DNA of 64,000 nt, from contig NZ_JBHYFK010000001.1 of NCBI RefSeq assembly GCF_051859565.1, positions 62,001 to 126,000 on the forward strand, in the 5' to 3' direction. The notes beneath the pieces are model-generated. The model did no database searches, had not been told where the DNA came from, and saw nothing but the letters and a program-made list of their open reading frames with translations. Made by a program: the position numbers and the translations under genes. Shown here piece by piece: positions 18,332 to 26,317 of the stretch. The DNA comes from Glycocaulis sp051859565. GTDB taxonomy: Bacteria; Pseudomonadota; Alphaproteobacteria; Caulobacterales; Maricaulaceae. Position 1 is the first letter of the stretch; the number at the start of each line of letters is the position of its first letter.

Positions 18332-18859
18332 TTAAGCTAACCCCGCCCGGCGCCGGAATTTGGCAATGAAGGCAGACTGGTCCGCGCTCTGCATTTCGGT
18401 GCGGTCGGCGCTCGCCTGAAGAACAGGCGACAAGGATGACAGCGCCTCGTTACCAGCGTTTTCCGCCACTATGTCTGTCAGCCGGTTTACCGCATTCAGC
18501 GGATCAACCATCCCGCCGACATGCCATGCCGCCCGGGCGGCCAGCTCGGTAGCGTCGGCCTCGCTTATCTCGAAAAGCCGGGCCATGTCGTGCGTCATCG
18601 CCGCCCGGTCTGCCTCGGTTATCGGTCCTGCGCATGCCGCGACACCAAAAATCAGGACCGCCGCCGCCTCGCGCGGATCATCGATGGTCTCCACGGCGCG
18701 CCGGTTCGCCTTGGAGCGGAACCGCATTTTGCGCGGCAAGTTGGCCGCCTCTCCGGCCAGATCTGCGAGGTTGCGGGCAGCCTGCGAAGCGATGTGAATC
18801 CGCCAGAGAATGAAGGCCGCAGTCCCCAGAACGCCCAGTATCGCCATGACTATGTGCAT
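18332..18859 (-). CDS. Single-pass membrane protein with a TerB-like cytoplasmic domain
   Basis: 175 residues from the ATG at 18859, which has GGAGG seven bases upstream. One N-terminal transmembrane helix (about residues 1-20, MHIVMAILGVLGTAAFILW) is followed by a basic linker and an all-helical region with AAAVLIFGVAACAGPITEAD and a MARLFEISEADATELAARA segment that resembles TerB/DUF533-like four-helix modules. No function is established. It is divergent from acsA with about 160 bases between the two starts, which holds both promoters. Confidence 0.7.
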   Translation of the reverse strand: MHIVMAILGVLGTAAFILWRIHIASQAARNLADLAGEAANLPRKMRFRSKANRRAVETIDDPREAAAVLIFGVAACAGPITEADRAAMTHDMARLFEISEADATELAARAAWHVGGMVDPLNAVNRLTDIVAENAGNEALSSLSPVLQASADRTEMQSADQSAFIAKFRRRAGLA

Positions 18860-19018
18860 TGCCCGCCTCCATGCCGGGCTGAATATTACTGGCAGGCGCA
18901 TCTGGTACAAGCTGGAATTGATCGGTGCGGGCAAGATGGTCCGCCCGCTTGCGCCAGCCCGCACCCTTCGGCCAAGCTCCGCCCGTCAGATGAGAGCCGA
19001 ACGCGGAGCAGCACAGCC

Positions 19019-20965
19019 ATGACAGACGAGATCATCCCGGTAGCCTCCAGCTTCTCAGGCTCGGACATGGGCGCAGAACGCTACAAGGCCCGGTATGCAC
19101 GCTCCGTTGAAGAACCCGAAGCATTCTGGCGCGAGGAGCTGGGCCGGCTCGACTGGATCAAGCGGCCGGAAAAAATCTCCGACGTCTCGTTCAACAGGGA
19201 TGATTTCCGCATTCGCTGGTTTGAGGACGGCATTCTCAATGTTTCGGTCAACTGCATTGACCGGCATCTGGAGACCCGCGCCAACAAGCCCGCCCTGATC
19301 TGGGAGGGCGATCACCCCGCCCACCACCATTCCATAACCTACCGCCAGCTGCACGACCATGTGTGCCGATTTGCCAACGTGCTCAAAATGCTGGGCGTGA
19401 AGAAGGGCGACCGCGTCACGCTCTACATGCCGATGATCCCGCAGGCCGTCTTTGCCATGCTCGCCTGCACGCGCATTGGCGCAGTGCATTCGGTCGTGTT
19501 TGGCGGCTTTTCAGCCGAGGCCCTGTCAGGCCGGATCAATGACTGCCAGAGCGAGTTTGTCATCACCGCCGATCAGGGCGTGCGCGGCGGCAAGGCAGTG
19601 CCCTTGAAAGACAATGTGGACGCGGCCCTGAAACATGCGCCCGGCGTCAAACGCGTGCTGTGCGTGAAGCATACGGGCGCGAACGTACACTGGGAGGAGG
19701 GCCGCGATTACTGGTATCATGACCTGTCCATCCAGGTGGACGCCCATTGCGCGCCTGAGCCCATGGGCGCGGAAGATCCGCTCTTCATCCTCTACACCTC
19801 AGGCTCCACCGGAAAGCCCAAGGGCGTGCTGCACACGACCGGCGGATATCTTCTGTGGGCCACCATGACCCACGCCCTCACCTTCGATGCCAAGGAAAAC
19901 GATATTTTCTGGTGCACAGCCGATATCGGCTGGGTGACGGGCCATTCCTATATCGTCTACGGCCCGCTCGCGAACGGCGCGACCAGCCTGATGTTCGAGG
20001 GCGTGCCGACCTGGCCGGATGCCTCGCGCTTCTGGGAGGTGATCGAGAAGCACAAGGTTTCTGTCTTCTACACCGCGCCCACCGCCATCCGCGCCCTGAT
20101 GCGCCTGGGCGATGATCCGGTGACGAAGCATGACCGCTCCTCCTTGCGCCTTCTGGGCAGTGTGGGCGAGCCGATCAATCCCGAAGCCTGGCGCTGGTAT
20201 CACAAGACGGTCGGCAATGGACATTGCCCCATCGTGGACACCTGGTGGCAGACCGAAACTGGCGGGCATCTCATTACGCCGCTTCCCGGCGCCCATGGCC
20301 TCAAACCCGGCTCGGCCAGCTTTCCCATGTTTGGCGTCCAGCCCGCCCTTGTCGATAATGACGGCAAGCGCCTGCCCGATAGCGGCGCGGCAGAAGGCAA
20401 TCTGGTGCTGCTGGGTTCATGGCCGGGGCAGATGCGCACCGTCTATGGCGATGACCAGCGCTTCTTCGACACCTATTTCTCCACTTATCCCGGCTATTAT
20501 TTCACCGGCGACGGCGCCCGGCGCGACGAGGACGGCTACTGGTGGATTACCGGCCGGGTGGACGACGTGCTCAATGTCTCCGGCCACCGGCTGGGCACCG
20601 CCGAGATCGAAAGCGCGCTCGTGCTCCACCCGGATGTCGCGGAGGCTGCTGTCGTGGGCTATCCGCATGACATCAAGGGCCAGGGCGTGTGGTGCTATGT
20701 GACGCTGAATGAGGGCGTTGAGGCTGGCGAAACGCTGGAAAAGGCGCTGAAAGACCAGGTGCGCAAGGAAATAGGCCCCGTCGCCAGCCCGGACGTGATC
20801 CAGTTCACGCCCGGCCTGCCCAAGACGCGTTCGGGCAAGATCATGCGGCGCATCTTGCGCAAGATTGCAGAAAATGAGCTGGGGTCACTGGGTGATACCT
20901 CGACGCTCGCCGATCCCGGTGTCGTCCAGTCCCTGATCGAAGGGCGGGTAAAGGCAGGCGGTTAG
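19019..20965 (+). CDS. acsA: Acetate--CoA ligase (acetyl-CoA synthetase)
   Basis: 648 residues, normal length. It activates acetate with ATP and CoA via an acetyl-adenylate, feeding acetyl-CoA into the TCA or glyoxylate cycle. Visible motifs: the ACS N-terminal AEAFWREELGRLDW-like segment, the adenylation P-loop ILYTSGSTGKPKG, DTWWQTETGG, the hinge YYFTGDGARRDEDGYWWITG, GRVDDVLNVSGHRLGT and the C-terminal KTRSGKIMRR whose Lys (about residue 607) is the catalytic residue inactivated by acetylation in known homologues. The frame stays open 166 codons upstream, but that part is antisense to the TerB-like gene; the ATG at 19019 begins the family's usual N-terminus. Confidence 0.97.
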   Translation: MTDEIIPVASSFSGSDMGAERYKARYARSVEEPEAFWREELGRLDWIKRPEKISDVSFNRDDFRIRWFEDGILNVSVNCIDRHLETRANKPALIWEGDHPAHHHSITYRQLHDHVCRFANVLKMLGVKKGDRVTLYMPMIPQAVFAMLACTRIGAVHSVVFGGFSAEALSGRINDCQSEFVITADQGVRGGKAVPLKDNVDAALKHAPGVKRVLCVKHTGANVHWEEGRDYWYHDLSIQVDAHCAPEPMGAEDPLFILYTSGSTGKPKGVLHTTGGYLLWATMTHALTFDAKENDIFWCTADIGWVTGHSYIVYGPLANGATSLMFEGVPTWPDASRFWEVIEKHKVSVFYTAPTAIRALMRLGDDPVTKHDRSSLRLLGSVGEPINPEAWRWYHKTVGNGHCPIVDTWWQTETGGHLITPLPGAHGLKPGSASFPMFGVQPALVDNDGKRLPDSGAAEGNLVLLGSWPGQMRTVYGDDQRFFDTYFSTYPGYYFTGDGARRDEDGYWWITGRVDDVLNVSGHRLGTAEIESALVLHPDVAEAAVVGYPHDIKGQGVWCYVTLNEGVEAGETLEKALKDQVRKEIGPVASPDVIQFTPGLPKTRSGKIMRRILRKIAENELGSLGDTSTLADPGVVQSLIEGRVKAGG

Positions 20966-21066
20966 TGAGGCGCTAACCCAAAGGACCGCTTTGGCTGGCA
21001 CGCCCGCATGCGGGGTTTATCCTGCACATCACATCGCAAGGCTCTCGAGGGGTTTAAAGAGTCGCC

Positions 21067-21537
21067 ATGAACCGCAGGACCGTCTCCGTCCTTTTTGTCT
21101 GTACGGGTAATATATGCCGCTCGCCCATGGCACAGGGCGTGGCCGAAATCATGGCTGCAAAGCTCAACAAATCCATGATGTTTGATTCCGCCGGCACCGG
21201 CGACTGGCATGCGGGCGAGGCACCCGATCCACGCGCGGTCGAGGCGGCGGCCCGGCGCGGCTATGACATCGCCGACCAGCGCGCCCGCGCGCTGAGCGAT
21301 GAGGATTTCGCGCGCTTTGACCACATTATCGGCATGGATGCCGGTCACAAGCGCTGGCTGGTCACGGCGCGCGATGTGCGCCGGCTGGAGGAACGCCCTG
21401 TCTCCATGCTGATGGACTGGTCGGTGGGCCTGGCGGGCAAGGGCGTGCCCGATCCCTATTATAGCGATGACGCGGCTTTCGAGCACGCGCTGGACCTGAT
21501 CGAAAAGGGTGTGGACGGACTGCTCAGGAGAGTGTGA
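21067..21537 (+). CDS. Low-molecular-weight protein-tyrosine phosphatase
   Basis: 156 residues. The P-loop is CTGNICRS with nucleophile Cys12 and Arg18 (C-X5-R), followed by SPMAQGVAEIMA. The general-acid Asp is in the VPDPYYSDDAAFEHALDLIE segment near the C-terminus, as in the family. It would dephosphorylate tyrosine residues on cytoplasmic proteins or act on arsenate-like anions; no tyrosine kinase or exopolysaccharide gene is next to it. It is preceded by a 100-base gap after acsA and may form a unit with the downstream small ORF and zapE. Confidence 0.93.
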   Translation: MNRRTVSVLFVCTGNICRSPMAQGVAEIMAAKLNKSMMFDSAGTGDWHAGEAPDPRAVEAAARRGYDIADQRARALSDEDFARFDHIIGMDAGHKRWLVTARDVRRLEERPVSMLMDWSVGLAGKGVPDPYYSDDAAFEHALDLIEKGVDGLLRRV

Positions 21538-21587
21538 ACAACACCGCGCCCTTGGCACGCCCGCCCGCGCCGCGCTAGACGGGACAC

Positions 21588-21692
21588 ATGCGCACCATCC
21601 GCCGCCCGGCCCTGTTCGTCATTGCGATTCTCATCAGCTTCGGGTTGGCAGTAGCCGCCATGATTGCCCTTGCCCTGAAAGGTCTGGCGTGA
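21588..21692 (+). CDS. 34-residue predicted single-pass membrane peptide, coupled to zapE
   Basis: A short ATG frame encoding three to four basic residues (MRTIRRPA) followed by a roughly 22-residue hydrophobic helix (LFVIAILISFGLAVAAMIAL) and a short ALKGLA tail. Its TGA stop overlaps the GTG start of zapE as GTGA, an arrangement typical of translational coupling. The topology would be N-in with the helix in the inner membrane. No family is recognised at this length; the alternative is that it is a non-functional leader frame whose only role is to deliver ribosomes to zapE. No strong ribosome site is visible. Confidence 0.5.
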   Translation: MRTIRRPALFVIAILISFGLAVAAMIALALKGLA

Positions 21693-22777
21693 GGCCATCG
21701 CAAGCACTCGAAGCAGGCATTGCGCACGGAAAGCTCGCCGATGATGCCGGGCAGCGGGCCATAGCGCGCCATCTCGATGCACTCGTCACCGATATTGAAA
21801 GCTGGAATGGCGGCAGGTCCGGCCTGTTCGCGCGCTCCCGGCCTGCGCCGAGGGGCCTTTATCTATGGGGCGGGGTGGGCACGGGCAAATCGCTGCTGAT
21901 GGACCTCTTCCACGACGCGGTGCGCCTCAAGGCCAAGCGCCGCGCGCATTTCCACGCCTTCATGCAGGACGTGCATGCCCGCATCGCCCGCGAACGCGAA
22001 ACCAGAAAGGGCGAACCGCTCATCGCCGTGGCTGACGAGATTGCGCGCGAAACACGGCTTTTATGCTTTGACGAGCTGCAGGTGACCAATGTCGCCGATG
22101 CGATGATCCTTGGCCGCCTGTTCGAGCGCCTGTTCGAGAAGGGCGTAGTCGTGATCGCCACCTCCAACCGGCACCCATCAGAACTCTACAAGAATGGCCT
22201 CAACCGCCAGCTCTTCGAGCCCTTCATCGCCATGATCGAGGCAAAACTGGAGGTGATGCGTCTCGATAGCGGGCGCGATTACCGTCTGGAACGCCTGACC
22301 GCTGCGCCGGTCTACTACACGCCGCTGGATGAAGAGGCCGATGCGGCCATGGACGCGGCCTTCGACCGCCTGACGCTCGGCGCGCGCGCGCAAAGCTGCG
22401 CGCTTGCCATTCAGGGCCGCACGCTGGAGGTGAAGCGCGAGGCGGCGGGCGTTGCCCGTTTCAGCTTCGCTGAGCTGTGCGCAAGGCCGCTGGGCGCCGC
22501 CGACTATCTCGCCCTCGCCGACACCTTCCACACCCTCCTCATCGACCATGTGCCGGTCATGAGCCCGGCAAAGCGCGACGAGGCTGCCCGCTTCGTCACC
22601 CTTATTGATGCGCTTTATGATACGCGCGCCAAGCTGGTGATGAGCGCCGAAGCCCCGCCCCAACGGCTCTATCCTGCAGGCGATGGCGCCTTCGAGTTCG
22701 AGCGCACCGCCTCGCGCCTGATGGAGATGCAAAGCGCGGAGTATCTGGCCGCCGAACGGCGCAGCGCAGCCAACTGA
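21689..22777 (+). CDS. zapE: Cell division protein ZapE (AFG1-like ATPase)
   Basis: 362 residues from the GTG at 21689. AFG1/ZapE family P-loop ATPase: Walker A GGVGTGKS at 61-68, followed by LLMDLFHDAV and the family signature RRAHFHAFMQDVHARI; Walker B LLCFDELQVTNVADAMILGR; sensor TSNRHPSELYKNGLNRQLF. In E. coli ZapE acts at the Z-ring late in division. The GTG was chosen because the protein then begins at the family's usual short N-terminal helix, and because the start overlaps the stop of the preceding small frame. A longer frame would only read through that small gene. Confidence 0.93.
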   Translation: MRPSQALEAGIAHGKLADDAGQRAIARHLDALVTDIESWNGGRSGLFARSRPAPRGLYLWGGVGTGKSLLMDLFHDAVRLKAKRRAHFHAFMQDVHARIARERETRKGEPLIAVADEIARETRLLCFDELQVTNVADAMILGRLFERLFEKGVVVIATSNRHPSELYKNGLNRQLFEPFIAMIEAKLEVMRLDSGRDYRLERLTAAPVYYTPLDEEADAAMDAAFDRLTLGARAQSCALAIQGRTLEVKREAAGVARFSFAELCARPLGAADYLALADTFHTLLIDHVPVMSPAKRDEAARFVTLIDALYDTRAKLVMSAEAPPQRLYPAGDGAFEFERTASRLMEMQSAEYLAAERRSAAN

Positions 22778-22859
22778 CGGTCCCGGCCCGGCGGGTTGTG
22801 CCACCTTGCCAATCTGTAACTTGGCTGTTTGATAAGGCAGCCGGACAGTGCCCCGGCAA

Positions 22860-22885
22860 GCCGCAAGTATAGCGGCGTCTTTTTA
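22860..22885 (+). terminator. Weak hairpin with T tract before the S41-like gene
   Basis: GCCGC and GCGGC pair across AAGTATA and are followed after three bases by five T residues. It sits 82 bases after zapE and directly before the ribosome site of the next gene, so it may be a weak terminator of zapE or a leader hairpin of the S41-like gene. The stem is only five pairs. Confidence 0.3.
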
Positions 22886-22897
22886 TTGAGGTCGATA

Positions 22898-24370
22898 ATG
22901 CTCAAGGCTTTCAGCTCTGCCGCCTGCGCAGTTGCGGCGCTCTCTACCCCTTCCTTCGCGTCGGACCCGGACTGGCGTGAGGTGTATCTTGCTGATCTGG
23001 CAGCGATCCGCACAACCATCGAGACCCAGCATCCCGGGCCCGTCGACACGCTGAACCCCGCCTTCTCTAGCTGGCTGGACGAGGGATATGAACGCGCGCT
23101 CGGACGCGCTGACCAGGTTGATAGCCAGCTAGCCTATTTCTACGGCCTGAGCGCCTTCGTGGACGGTTTTCGCGATGGCCATCTCGGCCTCTCCTACAAT
23201 CTTGATAACCCCTATTTTGCCTGGCCGGGCTTTGTTGCGACCTGGCGCGGGGGCGAAGTCATTGTACTGGACGCCGACCCGTCTTTTGCCGGGGCCCCGC
23301 CCGCTGGCGCGCAGATCACTGCTTGCGATGGCCGTCCGGTCAGGGACTGGATCCACGCGCGTGTGTTCGATTTCATGATGAACCCGGACCTGCCCGGCGA
23401 CTGGTACAGAGCTGTGCCGCGCGCTTTTCTCAGCCGGGGCAACCCGCTGGCGCCGCTGCCGGCAAGCTGCACGTTTGTAGCCGGCGGCGAAGCGCGTGAC
23501 ATCGCGCTCGACTGGCAGATCACGAACGCCCAGACCTATATGGCCGCATTCCGTGCCGGCGGGTTTGGCGAGGCCAATGATCTGGGCATGACGCAGATTG
23601 GCGAGCATCGCTACTGGATCAGCCTGCCTACTTTCGGGCCGGACGGCGATCTGGCCGAGACCATGGCCGTCCTTGCAGATGATATGCGCGAGCGCGCCGA
23701 AACCTACCGCAACGCGGAACTGGTTGTCTTTGACCTGCGCGGAAATACCGGCGGTTCCAGCATGTGGGGCGATGCCTTTGACACGGCATTGTTTGGCGGC
23801 CGGGTGGAGCAGACACCGGACGAGACCTATGTCGACTGGCGCGTCACACAGGAAAACCGCGACCATATCGCGGATGCCGCCGACGGCTTTATTCTCGAAC
23901 AGTTCGGCGAGGATTCCGATGCGATGCGCTGGGCACGCCGGATCATTGCCGGGATGGACGAGGCGCTGGCCAATGGAGACGCGTTGTGGACACAGCGCTC
24001 CGATCCGGCAGACCTGCCCCCAGAGGATGCCCTGCCGCCGGCGGAACTGACAGCCCGTGTGGTGGTGCTGACCGATGGATATTGCGCAAGCGCCTGCCTG
24101 GATTTCATGGACCGGCTGATGGACCGGCCCGGCGTCATTCATGTCGGCGCGCCCACAAGCGCGGATACCGACTATATGGAGGTGCGCACCATCACCCTGC
24201 CGTCAGGCGCGGCAAGACTGACCTTTGCGCTGAAGGTCTATCGCGGGCGCCCGCGCGGTTCGGGCGTCTACTACGTGCCTGATATCGTGTTCGACGGCCA
24301 GCACTGGACCACGCAGGCACTGAACGCCTGGGTTAACGGGCTTTACGAATCCGGCCAGCTGGACCGCTGA
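22898..24370 (+). CDS. Secreted S41-family (C-terminal processing/tricorn-like) peptidase homologue
   Basis: 490 residues with a signal peptide (about residues 1-22, ending SFASD). The C-terminal half has the S41 core: a VVFDLRGNTGGSSMWGDAF strand-turn typical of the DLRxNxGG motif near residue 285, then VVVLTDGYCASACLDFMDRL, where the Ser in CASAC is the expected nucleophile, and VGAPTSADTDYMEVRTITLP. The N-terminal half contains a helical bundle with DGHLGL, also seen in these enzymes. A canonical PDZ domain is not obvious. Substrate unknown. The start has GAGG eight bases upstream. Confidence 0.8.
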   Translation: MLKAFSSAACAVAALSTPSFASDPDWREVYLADLAAIRTTIETQHPGPVDTLNPAFSSWLDEGYERALGRADQVDSQLAYFYGLSAFVDGFRDGHLGLSYNLDNPYFAWPGFVATWRGGEVIVLDADPSFAGAPPAGAQITACDGRPVRDWIHARVFDFMMNPDLPGDWYRAVPRAFLSRGNPLAPLPASCTFVAGGEARDIALDWQITNAQTYMAAFRAGGFGEANDLGMTQIGEHRYWISLPTFGPDGDLAETMAVLADDMRERAETYRNAELVVFDLRGNTGGSSMWGDAFDTALFGGRVEQTPDETYVDWRVTQENRDHIADAADGFILEQFGEDSDAMRWARRIIAGMDEALANGDALWTQRSDPADLPPEDALPPAELTARVVVLTDGYCASACLDFMDRLMDRPGVIHVGAPTSADTDYMEVRTITLPSGAARLTFALKVYRGRPRGSGVYYVPDIVFDGQHWTTQALNAWVNGLYESGQLDR

Positions 24371-24442
24371 TCTGACATTTCCTGTGGGTCCATGGGCAAG
24401 TCCTCCCGGCGGCGCTAGCGTCTCTGCCGGGAGGGCTTTGCT

Positions 24443-25372
24443 ATGACAGGTCTGCGCGGGTTGTTCGGCGGCATCACCACACTGGTCGCGGGCGTCATCG
24501 TTCCGCTCATCGTGCTGGGGGCGTTGTTTCTGATCGGTGATCCACCGGCCATCATCGCGGCGTGGGAGCGCGGTGAAGTGCGCGTGATCGGCGTTAATGA
24601 GGTCGAGGTGGACACCGGCTATGGCGTCACGAGGCGCCATGTCGTGAGCGGGCTGGGCCCCGATGATGAAATGCGCGAGCTGCGCATCGCCGATGATCCA
24701 CTGGGCGACGGCGCTGTGAACCTTTTTCAGGCCGGCACGGTGCACATGGCGCGCCTGTCGCCGGGCGGAAACCTGGCTTATCCCGATGGCGAGACGGGCA
24801 GGTTCACCTTCGCGGCCTTCACGGCGGCACCGCTGATCCTGTTTGTCGTTCTGGGGATTGTCTTCCGGCCCGTGATCACAGCTTTGGCACTGATCGTCCC
24901 CGCGGTCGCGGCGCGCGCAAACCTCGTCCGCTCGGCGCTTGGCACCGGCACAGCGCTGATGAGCTTCATCACCATTCCGCTATTCGTGATGGGCCTGTTC
25001 TGGAGCCTTGGCGAAGCCCCCGCCTTGCGCTGGTTTTCGCCGGTTGAAAATGCGCAGATAGTCGGGGTCACCACACAGGAATATGCCGATGGCGAGCGCC
25101 GGATTACAGGTATCGGCGTCTATACGCCTCGCATTGCCTTTTTCGAAGTGATTGGCTTCCCCGCAACACCCCTTGGCGAGGCGGAGGAGGCCGTCGACAG
25201 GATGGGCAGCACTTACCCGGTCCGCGTTTACCGTCACCGGCCCTATGCGCTGGGATGGCGGTGGTTTGATGGGGCGGTTATCGGCGTGACCGCGGTCTGC
25301 CTCTTGGTCATGGTGGCAGGGATCGCCGCCATCGGACGCACCATCCTGACTGGCCGCCCGCTGCGCAGCTAG
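24443..25372 (+). CDS. Membrane protein with two DUF3592-like modules
   Basis: 309 residues with hydrophobic segments at about residues 9-33, 125-150, 168-195 and 275-297. Two non-cytoplasmic segments look alike: each begins with a GVNEVEV- or GVTTQEY-type strand, continues with short beta strands and ends in a LFQAGTVHMARLSPGG or MGSTYPVRVYRHRP strand before a helix. The second resembles DUF3592, where a G-x-x-V-x-V-x-Y pattern precedes the last helix. This suggests an internal duplication. No function is known. Its TAG is shared with the convergent XRE regulator (CTAG at 25369-25372). Confidence 0.6.
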   Translation: MTGLRGLFGGITTLVAGVIVPLIVLGALFLIGDPPAIIAAWERGEVRVIGVNEVEVDTGYGVTRRHVVSGLGPDDEMRELRIADDPLGDGAVNLFQAGTVHMARLSPGGNLAYPDGETGRFTFAAFTAAPLILFVVLGIVFRPVITALALIVPAVAARANLVRSALGTGTALMSFITIPLFVMGLFWSLGEAPALRWFSPVENAQIVGVTTQEYADGERRITGIGVYTPRIAFFEVIGFPATPLGEAEEAVDRMGSTYPVRVYRHRPYALGWRWFDGAVIGVTAVCLLVMVAGIAAIGRTILTGRPLRS

Positions 25373-25611
25373 CTGCCTGGATCCGGAACATCCATATCGA
25401 GAATATCACCGGGGCGGCACTCCAGCGCGGCGCAGATGCGCGCCAGCGTTTCAAAGCGCACACCCTTCACCTTGCCGGACCTCAACAAGGAGAGATTGGC
25501 TTCGGTGATACCTACAAAGGCGGCCAGATCCTTCGCCTTCATCTTGCGGCGGGCGAGCATGACATCGAGCGTCACAACGATATCGGGAACGGGGCCGGTG
25601 TCGTTCATCAC
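25369..25611 (-). CDS. Small XRE-family helix-turn-helix regulator (YozG-like)
   Basis: About 79-80 residues, essentially one HTH domain: LDVMLARRKMKAKDLAAFVG then ITEANLSLLRSGKVKGVRFE as the recognition helix, and LARICAALECRPGDILDM typical of the short Cro/CI subgroup found beside DUF2975 proteins. It begins either at GTG 25611 (GTGA overlap with the DUF2975 stop) or at ATG 25608 (TGATG overlap). It is translationally coupled to the DUF2975 gene and probably binds the inverted repeat in that gene's promoter. Confidence 0.88.
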   Translation of the reverse strand: MMNDTGPVPDIVVTLDVMLARRKMKAKDLAAFVGITEANLSLLRSGKVKGVRFETLARICAALECRPGDILDMDVPDPGS

Positions 25612-26093
25612 ACGAAGCTGTCACTGTCTTCCTTGATGGCGACTGCTTCAGCCATGACACGCGCCATCACGAAGACGAACACACCCGCGCAGAACAGCGC
25701 GACCGGGGCCTCGTTGAGCTGCAGGTCAATGCCACGATCCACACCGCCAATCCAGTCCAGCAAGGTGGGGCGGAAGATGACAAATGCGCCCGCAGCCAGA
25801 ACAAGCGCGCTGCCGAACTGTTCGATCAGACCGGCATTGCGGCGGGTAAACACCTCTCCGCGCCGGTAATGAGCACCAAGCCTCACGAGCGCCACCAGAC
25901 CGGGTATCAGGAACACGAAGGGCATGATGTGAACCAGCCCGACAAGGCCCGCATTGAGATAACCCAGAGCGCCGTCAGCCCCCAGAGGCCCGTTAGCCAG
26001 CACCTCCACCCACTCGCGGCCCGCATGGATGACAAGAAGCGCCAGCGATAGCAGGCTGACGACATAAAGCATCGAATCCCAACGTGTTTTCAT
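25608..26093 (-). CDS. DUF2975-domain membrane protein
   Basis: 161 residues from the ATG at 26093, which has GGGGAG upstream. Four hydrophobic helices are visible (about residues 7-27, 45-68, 88-108 and 125-145), in the usual DUF2975 pattern with LGAHYRRGEVFTRRNAGLIE between helices 2 and 3. The family is routinely encoded next to a small XRE regulator, as here, and its biochemical role is unknown. The upstream region holds a sigma70-like promoter with an inverted repeat in its spacer. Confidence 0.85.
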   Translation of the reverse strand: MKTRWDSMLYVVSLLSLALLVIHAGREWVEVLANGPLGADGALGYLNAGLVGLVHIMPFVFLIPGLVALVRLGAHYRRGEVFTRRNAGLIEQFGSALVLAAGAFVIFRPTLLDWIGGVDRGIDLQLNEAPVALFCAGVFVFVMARVMAEAVAIKEDSDSFV

Positions 26094-26129
26094 CTCAGGG
26101 CTCCCCCGGTGCTGTAACTGATGCATTCT

Positions 26130-26159
26130 ATAATACAGAAAAATCTTTCTGTAAAACAA
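26130..26159 (-). promoter_or_regulatory. Promoter of the DUF2975-XRE operon with embedded inverted-repeat operator
   Basis: On the minus strand TTGTTT (26154-26159) and TATTAT (26130-26135) are 18 bases apart, close to the -35/-10 consensus and about 37 bases before the DUF2975 start. The spacer contains ACAGAAA-AATC-TTTCTGT (26135-26152), a perfect 7-4-7 inverted repeat in an AT-rich island. A repressor bound here would block RNA polymerase; the coupled XRE protein is the obvious candidate for autoregulation. Confidence 0.6.
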
Positions 26160-26216
26160 TAATTTTTGCGCAAAGCGCCCCATCACCCGCTTTCGCGTCG
26201 ACACCGCGTGCGGACA

Positions 26217-26243
26217 TTGCGGAAATCCTCATGCAGCGCTAGA
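26217..26243 (+). promoter_or_regulatory. Candidate mdh promoter
   Basis: TTGCGG at 26217-26222 and GCTAGA at 26238-26243 are 15 bases apart and resemble the alphaproteobacterial housekeeping pattern TTGACG/GCTA. They lie about 75 bases before the mdh start. Match is partial. Confidence 0.4.
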
Positions 26244-26317
26244 CACGCGGCCATCGGTTTTGCGCCGCAGCACGGCCCTGTGTTTTCCGGCGCTCCCTAA
26301 CAGACGAGGAGAGGCTC

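Noticed and set aside
18521..19018. In-frame 166-codon extension upstream of acsA
   Set aside because: It lies antisense to the TerB-like gene, which has its own ribosome site, and would add sequence absent from acetyl-CoA synthetases. ATG 19019 begins the family's normal N-terminus.
21003..21020. CCCGCATGCGGG palindrome after acsA as a terminator
   Set aside because: It has only a five-pair stem with a two-base centre and no run of T; GTTTATCC is too weak to call.
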